From Oscillatoriales cyanobacterium PMM_0019 (GTDB lineage Bacteria > Cyanobacteriota > Cyanobacteriia > Cyanobacteriales > CASBRB01), in the NCBI GenBank assembly GCA_949127975.1, contig CASBRB010000184.1, forward strand, positions 1 through 40,718: a stretch of DNA of 40,718 bases. The letters run 5' to 3'. The notes beneath the pieces are model-generated. The model did no database searches. It was given only the letters and a program-made list of their open reading frames with translations, and was not told where the DNA came from. Below are positions 31,024-40,718 of the stretch, one piece after another. The position numbers and the translations under genes were made by a program. Numbering within the stretch: position 1 is the first letter of the stretch; each line of letters starts with the position of its first letter.

Positions 31024-31674
31024 TTACTCATCTGCTCGTTTGAGCAAGATAGCTCTTAGCCCAGCAGATTTAGCTCCCTGATAGTCTTCTGTATAGCTGT
31101 CGCCGATGTGCCATGCCTCGTGGACGTTGCATTGATGTTTTTCTAGTGCCGCTGCGAAAATCTCCCTATCGGGTTTAGCTGCTCCAACTTGCGAGGAAAT
31201 GGTGACGGAGGTGAAAAATTGTGCTACACCTAGAGATTCTAAGACGCCGTAGATACGGGAATCAAAATTAGACAGCACCCCCATTTCAATTCCCATCTGT
31301 TGCCATTGTTCTAAAGCTGGCTGGACATCAGGATAAACAAACCAAGGTTCAGCAGTAGCAAAGTGGGCATAGAGTTGTTGAAAGAAAGCAGCAAAATCTG
31401 AGAATTGGTGGTAGACATCTGCTTGTTGAAAGGTGTCTAATGCTAGAGCCTCCCACCATTTAAACTCGCAATTGGGAATTTCTTGCGGTTCTACTCCCAG
31501 AAATACTGGCGGTTCAGAAGCAGCAAAAGCTTTATAAAACGCTGCATTCAAAATTTTAGCTGGGACCTCAACGCCAAATTCCTGGGCAATTTCACTATAT
31601 ATCTGCCCAACACTACCTCGGATGCCAAATAGTGTACCAACAGCATCGACAAAAATAACTTTAGGTTGCTTCAT
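31024..31674 (-). CDS. HAD-family hydrolase
   Basis: IFVDAVGTLFGIRG, MGVLSNFDSRI, KPDREIFAAAL, WHIGDSYTEDYQGAKSAGLRAILL. Confidence 0.9.
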   Translation of the reverse strand: MKQPKVIFVDAVGTLFGIRGSVGQIYSEIAQEFGVEVPAKILNAAFYKAFAASEPPVFLGVEPQEIPNCEFKWWEALALDTFQQADVYHQFSDFAAFFQQLYAHFATAEPWFVYPDVQPALEQWQQMGIEMGVLSNFDSRIYGVLESLGVAQFFTSVTISSQVGAAKPDREIFAAALEKHQCNVHEAWHIGDSYTEDYQGAKSAGLRAILLKRADE

Positions 31675-31677
31675 TTG

Positions 31678-32865
31678 TTATTTGTCAGCTAAGAGATCCA
31701 AAATTGGTTGAGCTATCCAGTTTAAGCCGACTTTCAACTGGTGGTTGGGGTTTGGCAGACGATAAAGATAAGCTAGACGCCTCGCCATGTAGGCAACAGG
31801 ACCATCCAATTTAATTCCCAAACCGCTGAAAGTAGCATTATCCGTCCCTAAGCTCAAAATTTCCCCTAAGTGCTGATAGCGGAAAGGAAGTAGGGGTCGA
31901 TTGGTGAGTGAAGCCCAAATGTTCCAGGCGGCGAAATCGGATTGCTGGAAAGCCACCTGAGCGGTTTTTGGTACTAACTTCCCTTCGGCATCGTGGCATT
32001 CGGCTACATCCCCTAGGGCAAAAATCTCTGGTCGATCGACTACTTGCAGAGTGGGTGTTACCATCAAACTGCCGCTTTGATTGTGCTTCAGGGGGAGCGT
32101 ACTCACTACGTTAGTTACTTTAGTCCCCACCGTCCACAGCACCAAATCCACTGGAATAGTATCTACCTGCCCTTTATATAACAGTGAGATGGTGTCTGGG
32201 CCGATCGAGTTAAGGGTTGTGTCCAAATCGATCCAGACACCTCGCTTATCTAATGCTTTTTGTGCTGCTTCCCGGTTAAAGTTGGGAGAAGTGCGGAGAA
32301 TCATATCGCTCATTTCAATCAACCGCAGGCGTCCGCGTTGCTTGAGACGATCTGCCAGTTTGCAGGCTAACTCTACACCGCAGTAACCACCTCCTACGAT
32401 CGCTACTCGGATTTTATCTGCGGTGGATGCTTCTAAAATCCGCAGTCTTTCTTCTAGACGATAGGCATCTGCCATCGATCGAAACGGGATGGCATACTCA
32501 CTGGCTCCGGGCACCATATCCAGGGGCGTTTCTCCACCTAGTGCCAACACTAAGCGATCGTAGGATAGTTCCGAACTATCCTGTAACTGCACCCAAGATT
32601 CGTCTACATTTATTCCAGATACTACCCCTTGACAAAAGCGTACACCTGTGTTATTCAGGATCTCCGAAAACGGTGGGGCAATTTCCCAAGTTTGCAGTTC
32701 GCCCGTGACGAGTTCATACAGCAAGGGGGTGAACAGAAAGCGATCGTGCCGATCGATCAGGACAATTTCGGGTTTTTGCGGCTTTTCCCAGGGCAACTGA
32801 CTCAGGCTTAGGGCAGTGTAGAGACCCCCAAAGCCTCCACCAAGGATACAGATACGTGCGCTCAT
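31678..32865 (-). CDS. NAD(P)/FAD-dependent oxidoreductase (type II NADH dehydrogenase-like)
   Basis: ICILGGGFGGLYTALSL, VAIVGGGYCGVELACKLADRL, EIFALGDVAE. Confidence 0.9.
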   Translation of the reverse strand: MSARICILGGGFGGLYTALSLSQLPWEKPQKPEIVLIDRHDRFLFTPLLYELVTGELQTWEIAPPFSEILNNTGVRFCQGVVSGINVDESWVQLQDSSELSYDRLVLALGGETPLDMVPGASEYAIPFRSMADAYRLEERLRILEASTADKIRVAIVGGGYCGVELACKLADRLKQRGRLRLIEMSDMILRTSPNFNREAAQKALDKRGVWIDLDTTLNSIGPDTISLLYKGQVDTIPVDLVLWTVGTKVTNVVSTLPLKHNQSGSLMVTPTLQVVDRPEIFALGDVAECHDAEGKLVPKTAQVAFQQSDFAAWNIWASLTNRPLLPFRYQHLGEILSLGTDNATFSGLGIKLDGPVAYMARRLAYLYRLPNPNHQLKVGLNWIAQPILDLLADK

Positions 32866-32891
32866 CTAAAAAACTCCGGGAGTGTGGAAAC

Positions 32892-33240
32892 CGTGTGGCT
32901 TTAGCCCACGGATGAAACACGACTCGCTAAATTCATTTAGCGTCCCCTTGCGGGGTAGAGGGGTATGGTTGCCCCTCCTTGAGGATATGGTTGTCCCCAA
33001 CTCCTGAAAGGAGTAAAGTTTGCCTAGCCAATGTTATCGGTCGGTACTATCCCAACCACACTGTCTTGCCCCTCGTAGGACTGTTTAATGATCGGGTTCT
33101 AGAGCATGGAACTGGCGTCGCATTCCAAGGTAGGTCTTGAACTCTTACCAATAACGTAGTTTCCCCATTACTGGGACTTAGGCTGGTCAGCTATCTAAAG
33201 TTGGAGGCACGAAGCCCCGTCTATGAGAGAGCGGGGTGCT
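32892..33240. mobile_element. Possible IS200/IS605-type non-autonomous remnant (palindrome-bounded, coding-free)
   Basis: Left hairpin CGTGTGGCTTTAGCCCACG, right hairpin CCCCGTCTATGAGAGAGCGGGG preceded by GGCACGAAG; no ORF in between. Confidence 0.35.
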
Positions 33241-33292
33241 GACAGTTAAATGGGTGGGCGTGCTAGCAGGGCAACTTTTTTAACGATAGCAA

Positions 33293-34726
33293 TTATATAT
33301 TTGATTCTGAAGGTTCCAATTCTAAGGTCGGGGTAGGTTCCTGACTACTCGAATTGTTTCTGCACTGTTGGGCATGAGGTAGACTGGAGAGTCCCACTAC
33401 TGCTGTGGCATACAGCCGACTGAATTCCCGCTCGTAGTGTGCCGCGACGGTGGGATTTTGGATCGCGACCAAAGTTTCATCATTGAGATAGTTAGCTGAC
33501 TTAGACCAGTTTTGACTGCCTGCAATAACCATTGTACCGTCTAAGATAGCCATTTTACTATGCACTCCCCGATCGCCCGATGGGGCGGTGGGGTAGCCGA
33601 CTGTAGCGATCGGATGGTGCCAGGGTTTAACTTGAATCAAGCTATGTTTCTTACCAGAGTGGGGGCAGACTCCCATAGCATCGTAGGCTTTCGAGTAAGG
33701 TCGGGCATAGAAATCTGGGTCGATTAGTATTTTGATATCTCCTGCTCCTCGATCGCTGACTTCCGATAAAGTATCACTAATATTCTGGTCGGAAAACACA
33801 AATAGCGCGATATGCACGCTATGCCGAGCCTGTTGCACAAAGTAAGCTATTATACCATTACTGGTGGCTGCAATATCCTGATTTCTACTAGCCGGTGAGA
33901 AATTTATGGTGATAGTTCCCTTACCCACAGGAATTGTTACGGGGGGTCTGTAGGGCTTATGGGATTTAAACACACCCTGCCACATATAATTAAACTCATC
34001 AGTAAAAACTTTGGCAATTTGAGGATTATCAGCAAGGACAACCATATTATTAGGGTTCCCGCGACTTTCAGGGCTATTAAAATCGCCGTGCATTTCAGAT
34101 GTAGTCAGGTTGCCGCTAGATATAATGGTGGTTTTTCCGTCCACGACTACAAACTTGTGGTGCATCAGCCCACTACCTTTAGTAGTACCTGATGCTGTAT
34201 CATCCTTGACTTCAATGCCATTTTCACGCAACAGCGCTAGGGCATCAGCAGGATATCGCTGCAATTCTTCAAAAGCCTGTTTGTCATGCTGATTCATCCG
34301 AGCCATTTCTGCTGGCGTGTAGTCACTTACAGCTTGATTGTACTTATTGTCAATGATTAGCCTGACTCTGACTCCGCTGTTGTGTTTGGCTACTAGGGCT
34401 TGCGCCACTTTGGGTAGTCGGAACTCCATAACCGCGATATCCACAGTAGATTGTGCCCGATTGATGGCATCGATTATCTGCTGCTCTAGATTGTCTCCCT
34501 GACGGGTAAAGTTACGGTAGGGGTCTTGGTAGTGTTCAGCTTGATTGTGGTTGAAATAAACTTTAACAGCAGGATCTTGGGGCAGGGGGGAGGCAAACTC
34601 AGCGTATGGCTTGAGCGTATGGAAGAGTGCCAGCCCTCCGCTCAGAAAGAGAGCAAGCAGAAAAGCCCAGAAAGCTTTTGGGAACTTGCGATGCCAGGAA
34701 GCCATAGAGTCAGCTACGAATTTCAT
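33293..34726 (-). CDS. Phospholipase D-like protein with N-terminal membrane segment
   Basis: Two HKD-like motifs HHKFVVVDGKTTIISSGNLT and HSKMAILDGTMVIAGSQNWS. Confidence 0.92.
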   Translation of the reverse strand: MKFVADSMASWHRKFPKAFWAFLLALFLSGGLALFHTLKPYAEFASPLPQDPAVKVYFNHNQAEHYQDPYRNFTRQGDNLEQQIIDAINRAQSTVDIAVMEFRLPKVAQALVAKHNSGVRVRLIIDNKYNQAVSDYTPAEMARMNQHDKQAFEELQRYPADALALLRENGIEVKDDTASGTTKGSGLMHHKFVVVDGKTTIISSGNLTTSEMHGDFNSPESRGNPNNMVVLADNPQIAKVFTDEFNYMWQGVFKSHKPYRPPVTIPVGKGTITINFSPASRNQDIAATSNGIIAYFVQQARHSVHIALFVFSDQNISDTLSEVSDRGAGDIKILIDPDFYARPYSKAYDAMGVCPHSGKKHSLIQVKPWHHPIATVGYPTAPSGDRGVHSKMAILDGTMVIAGSQNWSKSANYLNDETLVAIQNPTVAAHYEREFSRLYATAVVGLSSLPHAQQCRNNSSSQEPTPTLELEPSESNI

Positions 34727-34907
34727 TTGTAACCAAAAATTTAGTGTTGTTGGTATTTTACTTTGTCTGCTGTTAGGTCTAAATTCATGTATTATTAATC
34801 TTCAAGTAGATAAAGTTTTCATTTGCCCCATCGTCTCATAATAGAGGCGAAGCGTTCACTATGTAGGATTACGGTGGGGGTGCGGGTGCCTACGTACACC
34901 ATAGGTC

Positions 34908-35291
34908 ATGTCTAGAAGAAAGAAAATGTTTCCCTGCGGGCACAAGGGGTATGGTCAAGGGTGCCACCGATGTCTCCAAGAACGCTTGCTGCTAGAACAA
35001 AAACAGCAACAAAGACGGCAATGGGAAAACTCTTTTGCCCAAGATCCCATTGATTTAACCGATTTGCCCAATCATGTGGTAGTAAAGGCACGTTATATTA
35101 TAGCTGGATTACAGACTCAAACAGATTATAGACAATTTGGCGGCAAGCGGCTGCGTCACAATCGCTCGATCGTCAGCATTCCTGTAACACGAAACTACAG
35201 AATGCTCTGCCGCGACTATGGTAGTTTTTTAGTACCCCAAGAAGTATTGTCACACGAAGACTACAATGTATGTAAACCTGGCGGATATTAA
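34908..35291 (+). CDS. Small putative zinc-binding hypothetical protein
   Basis: KMFPCGHKGYGQGCHRCLQ Cys/His cluster; C-terminal IVSIPVTRNYRMLCRDY. Confidence 0.65.
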   Translation: MSRRKKMFPCGHKGYGQGCHRCLQERLLLEQKQQQRRQWENSFAQDPIDLTDLPNHVVVKARYIIAGLQTQTDYRQFGGKRLRHNRSIVSIPVTRNYRMLCRDYGSFLVPQEVLSHEDYNVCKPGGY

Positions 35292-35339
35292 TGCGGAATT
35301 AGGCTAAGCAGGCTTTCGTTGTTCTCAATTTTTAAATAA

Positions 35340-36515
35340 ATGGCTAAAAAACTGCAAATTTATCTCGACTATAGCGCCACGACAGCGCCCCGACCAGAGG
35401 TAATTGTCGCTATGCAACAAGCCCTTAGTGAACAGTGGGGCAATCCATCGAGTTTGCACGAGTGGGGACAACGAGCGTTAATGGTGGTAGAAAAAGCCAG
35501 ACTCCAGGTAGCTGGGCTGATTAACGCGCCTGAGGCAGAGTCGATAATCTTTACCTCTGGAGGCACGGAGGCAAACAACTTGGCGATAATGGGCGTCGCC
35601 CACTTATATACGACGCCTCAGCATCTCATTATTTCTAGTGTTGAGCATTCAGCAGTGGCAGAACCAGCGCGATTACTAGAAAAGTGGGGCTGGGAGGTGA
35701 CGAGGCTGCCAGTAGATTCCTGGGGAAGAGTTAGGGAGAACGATTTAGAGTCAGCGATAAGACCAAATACAGTTTTAGTTTCGGTAATTTACGGTCAAAG
35801 TGAAGTCGGCACGCTGCAACCGATAGCCACTTTGGGAGAAATTGCACGCTCAAAAGGGGTTTTGTTCCATACCGATGCTGTGCAGGTTGTAGGACGTCTG
35901 CCGTTGGATGTGCAGCAGTTGCCAGTGGATTTGCTGTCGATTTCTAGTCACAAGATTTATGGTCCTCAGGGTGCTGGGGCGCTTTACGTGCGACCTGGTG
36001 TAGAATTAGTTCCGTTACTGAGTGGCGGCGGGCAAGAATGGGGGCGGCGCTCTGGTACTCAGGCTGTACCTGCTATAGCTGGTTTTGGTGTAGCTGCGGA
36101 ATTAGCGTTACTAGAAATGGAGGTGGAAACGCTACGTTTAATTAAGTTGCGCGATCGCCTAATAGCCAACCTTGCTGATACTCCCAACCTCAAACCCACA
36201 GGGGATAGGATTTGGCGACTGCCCCACCATGTCAGTTTCTGTGTTACTGGTAATGGTGAAAAAGTCACCGGAAAAACCTTGGTGCGACAACTCAACCTGG
36301 CGGGGATTGCCATCAGTTCCGGTTCTGCTTGTAGCAGTGGCAAAACCACCCCCAGTCCAGTGTTGCTGGCAATGGGGTATAACTCGCGGGATGCTAAAGG
36401 AGCTATCCGCCTGACACTAGGGCGTGATACCACCGAAGCTGATGTGGACTGGACAGCAATGGTAATTAAGCAAATCTTAGCACGGCTGATGCCAGCTTTG
36501 GCTTTATCAAAGTAA
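35340..36515 (+). CDS. Cysteine desulfurase (NifS/IscS-like)
   Basis: IYLDYSATTAPRPEV, FTSGGTEANNLAI, SISSHKIYGPQGAGALYVR, SSGSACSSGKTTPSPVL. Confidence 0.94.
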   Translation: MAKKLQIYLDYSATTAPRPEVIVAMQQALSEQWGNPSSLHEWGQRALMVVEKARLQVAGLINAPEAESIIFTSGGTEANNLAIMGVAHLYTTPQHLIISSVEHSAVAEPARLLEKWGWEVTRLPVDSWGRVRENDLESAIRPNTVLVSVIYGQSEVGTLQPIATLGEIARSKGVLFHTDAVQVVGRLPLDVQQLPVDLLSISSHKIYGPQGAGALYVRPGVELVPLLSGGGQEWGRRSGTQAVPAIAGFGVAAELALLEMEVETLRLIKLRDRLIANLADTPNLKPTGDRIWRLPHHVSFCVTGNGEKVTGKTLVRQLNLAGIAISSGSACSSGKTTPSPVLLAMGYNSRDAKGAIRLTLGRDTTEADVDWTAMVIKQILARLMPALALSK

Positions 36516-36545
36516 GTTGCATAGTATAGCATTTGATTGTAGTTT

Positions 36546-38507
36546 ATGCCACGAATAAAATATGAACTGAGACCCTACCAACAGGACTGGATTGAAGATA
36601 TTTTCAGCTCTTGGAGCAGGGGGAATAGGCGCGTTTTAGGCCAAATGGCGTGTGGCGCAGGCAAGACAGTTTGTTTTGCTTACATCAGCAATTACTTTCT
36701 GCAACGAGAGCAGAGAGTTCTAGCGATCGCGCACCGCATCGAATTAATTGAACAGGCGGCGAACAAGTTCAGAGAGATTACTGGAGTAGATGTTGGCATC
36801 ATCAAAGGGAAAACTAAACTAAACTTGGAGGCACCGATTCAAGTTGCTTCTATCCAAACTTTAGCCCAACGAAAACACCTCCCTTACAACATTGGGTTGG
36901 TTGTAATAGATGAGTGCCACCACGCCAGCGCCTCGACATATCGGCAAGTTATCGAGCATTACAGTCAGGCAAAAATACTGGGAGTTACAGCCACACCAGA
37001 GCGCATTGACGGGCAGGGGTTTGAGGAGTTATTTGAAGATATGATTGTAGGCTATCCTACAGAAAAATTAATTCAAGAAGGGTACTTGTCTAGGTTTAGG
37101 TTATTTGCCACAGATCAAACTATTTCAACCAAAGGTATTGAAAAATCGGACGGTGATTTTAACTCCAAAGACTTAGCTTTGACAGTTACCAACCAGCTAT
37201 CTGTGGAGGATATATATAAAAATTATTGCCAACTGGTAAAAGACAAAACCACAATAATCTATGCTGCCAGTATAGCTCACAGCAAAGAGATTACTAAGTA
37301 TTTCACAGAGAATGACATCAAAGCCGAACACATAGATGGTGATACCTCACCCAAAGAACGATTTAACATTCTGGAGCGCTTTCAGTCCGGCGCAACCAAA
37401 GTGCTAACCAACTACGAGATTCTGCTGGAAGGCTACGACTACCACGATGTAGAATGTGTGTTCTGCGTCCGTCCAACGGCAAGCCCAATGCTGTGGCTAC
37501 AAATGACTGGGAGAGCCCTGCGGATTAGTTCTTCAAAGTCTTTTGCCACAATCATCGACGTGACTGAGAATTGGAAGCAACACGGATTACCTGATGACGC
37601 GCGGAAATGGAGTTTATCAGCCAGTTCGATGTTGTCTCAATACAGGGGACTCATCAAGTGTGAAAACTGCACCCACATCTTTAGACCTCTTTATCACGAG
37701 TTACACCCTATGTACGTGGAGGTAGATGATAATGGGCTCCTGATAAAACACTATGAGACATATTGTCCTAGCTGTGCAGCTTCAATCCATTTTACAACCA
37801 AGGAAAGATCTGAAACTTATGAGCGTGTTAAAGTTAGGTTGAAACCTGGGTTAAGCCCACTCATTACAGAAATTAACCTGGAAGTTAACTCGGAAATTAT
37901 CCAGAAAGTGTATATCTTCGTTAAAACAACCAATGGTTCCCCGGAAGATATTTATAAGGGTATCTATAGGAAATTCATTGAAATCGTAGAAAAATTCACG
38001 TTGGGCGACTGGAGGAGAATAGTTAAGATTGTTGAACCAAACGAATTAGTCCCAACCAAAAAAGCTTGGGAATTGTATCAAGACGGGTTACTTAAACACA
38101 AGAACAGACTGGCAGCTCTAGCAGCCATAGAACAAAGGCAGAAGCGGGAAAAAATCAAAGCTGACTCTCTGAGAAAGGAGTTAGGGTCTCCTCCCCAACC
38201 CAGTAAAGTGATAGAGGTTGTCAAGAAACCTGCCAATGTGGGCAATCCTGATGTTAAAAGGCAGTACAATAATCAATGGATTCTGGCTCTCTCCAGATGC
38301 ATGGACTCGACTAAAGATTTCCTTTCCAACCATGCTGGACTCTTCCACGTCGAGTTTATTGGCTATGGGGTAAATATTTCCATTGAACTGGAAAATGTGC
38401 CTGATTTGAAAGACAAACTTAAAGATATTCGGGATAGTGAACTTCAAGATGCATTTGGGGCTATATTTGCTAAAAAGGCTAATATCATGTTCCGGCTATC
38501 GAAATAA
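36546..38507 (+). CDS. DEAD/DEAH-box (SF2) helicase with Zn-ribbon-like insert
   Basis: MACGAGKTVCFAY (Walker A), VVIDECHHA (Walker B), GVTATPERIDG, QMTGRALR; CENCTHIF...CPSC. Confidence 0.9.
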   Translation: MPRIKYELRPYQQDWIEDIFSSWSRGNRRVLGQMACGAGKTVCFAYISNYFLQREQRVLAIAHRIELIEQAANKFREITGVDVGIIKGKTKLNLEAPIQVASIQTLAQRKHLPYNIGLVVIDECHHASASTYRQVIEHYSQAKILGVTATPERIDGQGFEELFEDMIVGYPTEKLIQEGYLSRFRLFATDQTISTKGIEKSDGDFNSKDLALTVTNQLSVEDIYKNYCQLVKDKTTIIYAASIAHSKEITKYFTENDIKAEHIDGDTSPKERFNILERFQSGATKVLTNYEILLEGYDYHDVECVFCVRPTASPMLWLQMTGRALRISSSKSFATIIDVTENWKQHGLPDDARKWSLSASSMLSQYRGLIKCENCTHIFRPLYHELHPMYVEVDDNGLLIKHYETYCPSCAASIHFTTKERSETYERVKVRLKPGLSPLITEINLEVNSEIIQKVYIFVKTTNGSPEDIYKGIYRKFIEIVEKFTLGDWRRIVKIVEPNELVPTKKAWELYQDGLLKHKNRLAALAAIEQRQKREKIKADSLRKELGSPPQPSKVIEVVKKPANVGNPDVKRQYNNQWILALSRCMDSTKDFLSNHAGLFHVEFIGYGVNISIELENVPDLKDKLKDIRDSELQDAFGAIFAKKANIMFRLSK

Positions 38508-38516
38508 CCCATATCT

Positions 38517-39455
38517 ATGTATCCAAAATATTCCTTGATCGTTCCCGTATACAACGAAGAAGAAACCATCCCGGAACTGTACCATCGGATTAGTGCTGTA
38601 ATGGATCGGCTTGACGATCAGGTGGAATTAATTTTAATCAACGATGGTAGTCGAGATAGATCTATAGAGATGATACGCGAACTCCATCAACACGATCGGC
38701 GAATTTGTTACTTAAGTTTTGCTCGTAACTTCGGGCACCAAATTGCGGTAACCGCTGGTCTAAAATTTGCACGGGGTGAAATAGTTGTGGTTCTTGATGC
38801 AGATTTACAAGATCCACCAGAGTTAATTCCGGATATGGTAGAAAAATGGCGGCAGGGCTATCAAGTAGTTTACGCGACTCGCACTCAACGCATCAAGGAA
38901 AGTTGGTTCAAACGGTTCACGGCTTATGTTTTTTACCGCATACTCAAGAATTTAGCTGATGTTGATATTCCCACAGATACTGGCGATTTTTGTTTAATGG
39001 ATCGCCAAGTAGTTGATGTGCTTAATTCCATGCCAGAACGCAACCGCTATATTCGCGGAATGCGAGCTTGGATTGGCTTTAAACAAACATCCATTCCCTT
39101 TGAGCGGGGTCCACGGTTTGCTGGTGAGGTTAAGTATAGTTTTAGTAAATCTTTGGCGTTGGCAATAAACGGTATTATTTCCTTCTCAAGGGTGCCTCTA
39201 CGGCTAGCGACTTATGTAGGTTTGGTGGCGGCTATTATATCATTAATAATGGCTGTATTAGTAATATATTGGCGAATTACTTCAAGTCACTCGCCGTTAA
39301 CCGGATTAGCAACCATTATTGTGGCAACTTTCTTTCTGGGAGCAGTGCAGTTAGTTAGCATTGGTATTTTGGGCGAATATATTGGGAGAATTTATGAAGA
39401 AGTTAAAGGCAGACCTCTGTACACACTAGCAGAGGTGGAGGGTTTTGAAAATTAA
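38517..39455 (+). CDS. Glycosyltransferase family 2 with C-terminal TMs (DPM1/GtrB-like)
   Basis: [37 protein letters not shown], two C-terminal TMs, [19 protein letters not shown]. Confidence 0.93.
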   Translation: MYPKYSLIVPVYNEEETIPELYHRISAVMDRLDDQVELILINDGSRDRSIEMIRELHQHDRRICYLSFARNFGHQIAVTAGLKFARGEIVVVLDADLQDPPELIPDMVEKWRQGYQVVYATRTQRIKESWFKRFTAYVFYRILKNLADVDIPTDTGDFCLMDRQVVDVLNSMPERNRYIRGMRAWIGFKQTSIPFERGPRFAGEVKYSFSKSLALAINGIISFSRVPLRLATYVGLVAAIISLIMAVLVIYWRITSSHSPLTGLATIIVATFFLGAVQLVSIGILGEYIGRIYEEVKGRPLYTLAEVEGFEN

Positions 39456-39482
39456 CCCTCCAAAAAGCCAAACTGAAACCAA

Positions 39483-39573
39483 CAGGACTTACGCAACTAC
39501 ACTACATATAGCGGTTCGTAGGGGCAATCCCCCTGTGGTTGCCCCTATATATGCTCAGTTTGCGTAAGTCCTG
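39483..39573 (+). repeat. Complete MITE-like element with 14-bp perfect terminal inverted repeats
   Basis: caggacttacgcaa ... ttgcgtaagtcctg; internal palindrome AGGGGCAATCCCCCTGTGGTTGCCCCT. Confidence 0.9.
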
Positions 39574-39606
39574 ACCAAGTTGACTCAATACTCAACCTCA
39601 AAACTT

Positions 39607-40344
39607 ATGGCAGAAATCCCCAAAAGCCTTGAAGAAGCGATCGCGCAAGCTCGCGTTGCCACTAAAGCGGCGATTGCCGATGGTTACACTCGGCTGTTAG
39701 TCGAGTTAGTGTTTCCAGAATTGAAAACCATGCCCCTAGCACTGCAATTTATTCCAGTGTTTGAGGATCTCGGTTCCCAACTGAAAGTTTTATTTCCCGA
39801 TGCCGGATCTGCTGCTCTCGCCCGCCGTGACTGGGGACAAGTGCCTTTTAAAATTGACGATCTAGGTTCTAGCCGCTCGCCTGTAGAGAATAAAATTCAA
39901 CCAGAAGACCAGGTGTTTTTGCTGGTTGAAGCAACGGCTGTGGAAGTCGCTCAAGTAGAAAAACTGTGTCAAGCTGCGGGTTCGCGCCCAGTTATTTTGC
40001 TGGCACCACGCTTAGAAGATGCCGCCGTCGTCGGCATCGGCTACTCTGCCCGACAACTGCGCGATCGCTTTATCAAAACTCTGGAATCCTGCTATTATAT
40101 CCGACCCCTAGAGGGAGCCGCCCTATTTCGCTGCTACCCCTCCCCCTGGCAGGTGTGGCGAGAAGTCAATGACGATTACCAGCTTATTGCAGAACAGCCC
40201 CAAAAGCCAGTCGGAGAGGCACTTGACCAAATTTTATTCACAACATCTGGCAGCACCAGCACAGACACTGGCGAAACCCCACAGGTGAAAAAGCCTGGAT
40301 TGGTTACAGGGTTGCAGCGGTTTTTACGCGCCCTGAGCCGATAG
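39607..40344 (+). CDS. DUF1995-like protein (cyanobacteria/plastid family)
   Basis: PKSLEEAIAQARVATKAAIADGYTRLLVELVFPELK; ATG 39607 preferred over the TTG at 39580. Confidence 0.7.
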   Translation: MAEIPKSLEEAIAQARVATKAAIADGYTRLLVELVFPELKTMPLALQFIPVFEDLGSQLKVLFPDAGSAALARRDWGQVPFKIDDLGSSRSPVENKIQPEDQVFLLVEATAVEVAQVEKLCQAAGSRPVILLAPRLEDAAVVGIGYSARQLRDRFIKTLESCYYIRPLEGAALFRCYPSPWQVWREVNDDYQLIAEQPQKPVGEALDQILFTTSGSTSTDTGETPQVKKPGLVTGLQRFLRALSR

Positions 40345-40467
40345 ACAAAGCTATAGGGATACCTTGACGCATAGCAGAAAATCTGCTATGCATTTTAAAT
40401 TTTTATACTATTCTTAAAATAGGCTTACATTAAAGTCTTGCCCCTCAACAGGCAATTGCCTCAACTT

Positions 40468-40718
40468 ATGGTTCAATCTCCCACCTCACCCATTGCCGGA
40501 TACCCAGCCATCGAACTGGCAGAATGTGGCTGGCGGTTTGAAGAGTTCGCGCAACCCGATGGCAGTACATCCTATCAACAGGTGTCCCTCACTGCCGCAG
40601 AATTTTTGCATCCCCAGGAAGGCTACCATTTGCCCAACAGCACCTTTCACGACGACACCGCAGGCGACGCCAAAGATATCCTCACTCGCCGCTATGCCAG
40701 CAATCCCGATATTGGAGT
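40468..40718 (+). CDS. Partial ORF running off the window (possibly Uma2-like endonuclease family)
   Basis: MVQSPTSPIAGYPAIELAECGWRFEEFAQPDGSTSYQQVSLTAAEFLHPQEGYHLPNSTFHDDTAGDAKDIL open to the window end; absent from the track because no stop. Confidence 0.55.
   Translation, partial: MVQSPTSPIAGYPAIELAECGWRFEEFAQPDGSTSYQQVSLTAAEFLHPQEGYHLPNSTFHDDTAGDAKDILTRRYASNPDIG

Noticed and set aside
31908-32811. Plus-strand ORFs opposite the NDH-2-like gene
   Set aside because: Shadow ORFs of a conserved oxidoreductase

Overview
The window is a 40.7 kb chromosomal segment that looks cyanobacterial: many HIP1-like GCGATCGC octamers, a heme oxygenase, a cyAbrB-type regulator and a DUF1995-like protein. 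Most of it is housekeeping or common cyanobacterial genes: miaA, gyrB, ho1, a CobW GTPase, a GST, an LCP protein, an FMN reductase, a two-component pair, an M48 protease, cutA, a LuxR-type regulator, a LMW-PTP, a HAD hydrolase, an NDH-2-like oxidoreductase, a PLD protein, a cysteine desulfurase, a helicase, a GT2 and three tRNAs. The main candidate system is a compact co-directional four-gene block at 15422-22521. It encodes a vWA protein with a central TM and a possible FHA-like C-terminus, a 1089-aa FtsZ/tubulin-like GTPase ending in a SHOCT-like segment, a MotA/TolQ/ZorA-like membrane protein with a duplicated coiled coil and TPR tail, and a MotB/ZorB/OmpA-like partner. This resembles a Zorya-type proton motor paired with a tubulin-like GTPase instead of the Zorya effectors. 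A family of FtsZ-like, vWA and OmpA neighbourhoods has been discussed before (Makarova and Koonin), so it may be partly described. Other notable items are a mini-intein in the TOPRIM motif of GyrB, a 91-bp MITE-like repeat family with one nested insertion, a small unannotated ORF at 5453-5596 (-), and a coding-free palindrome-bounded region at 32890-33240 that may be an IS200/IS605-type relic. No searches were run; all family calls come from reading motifs.
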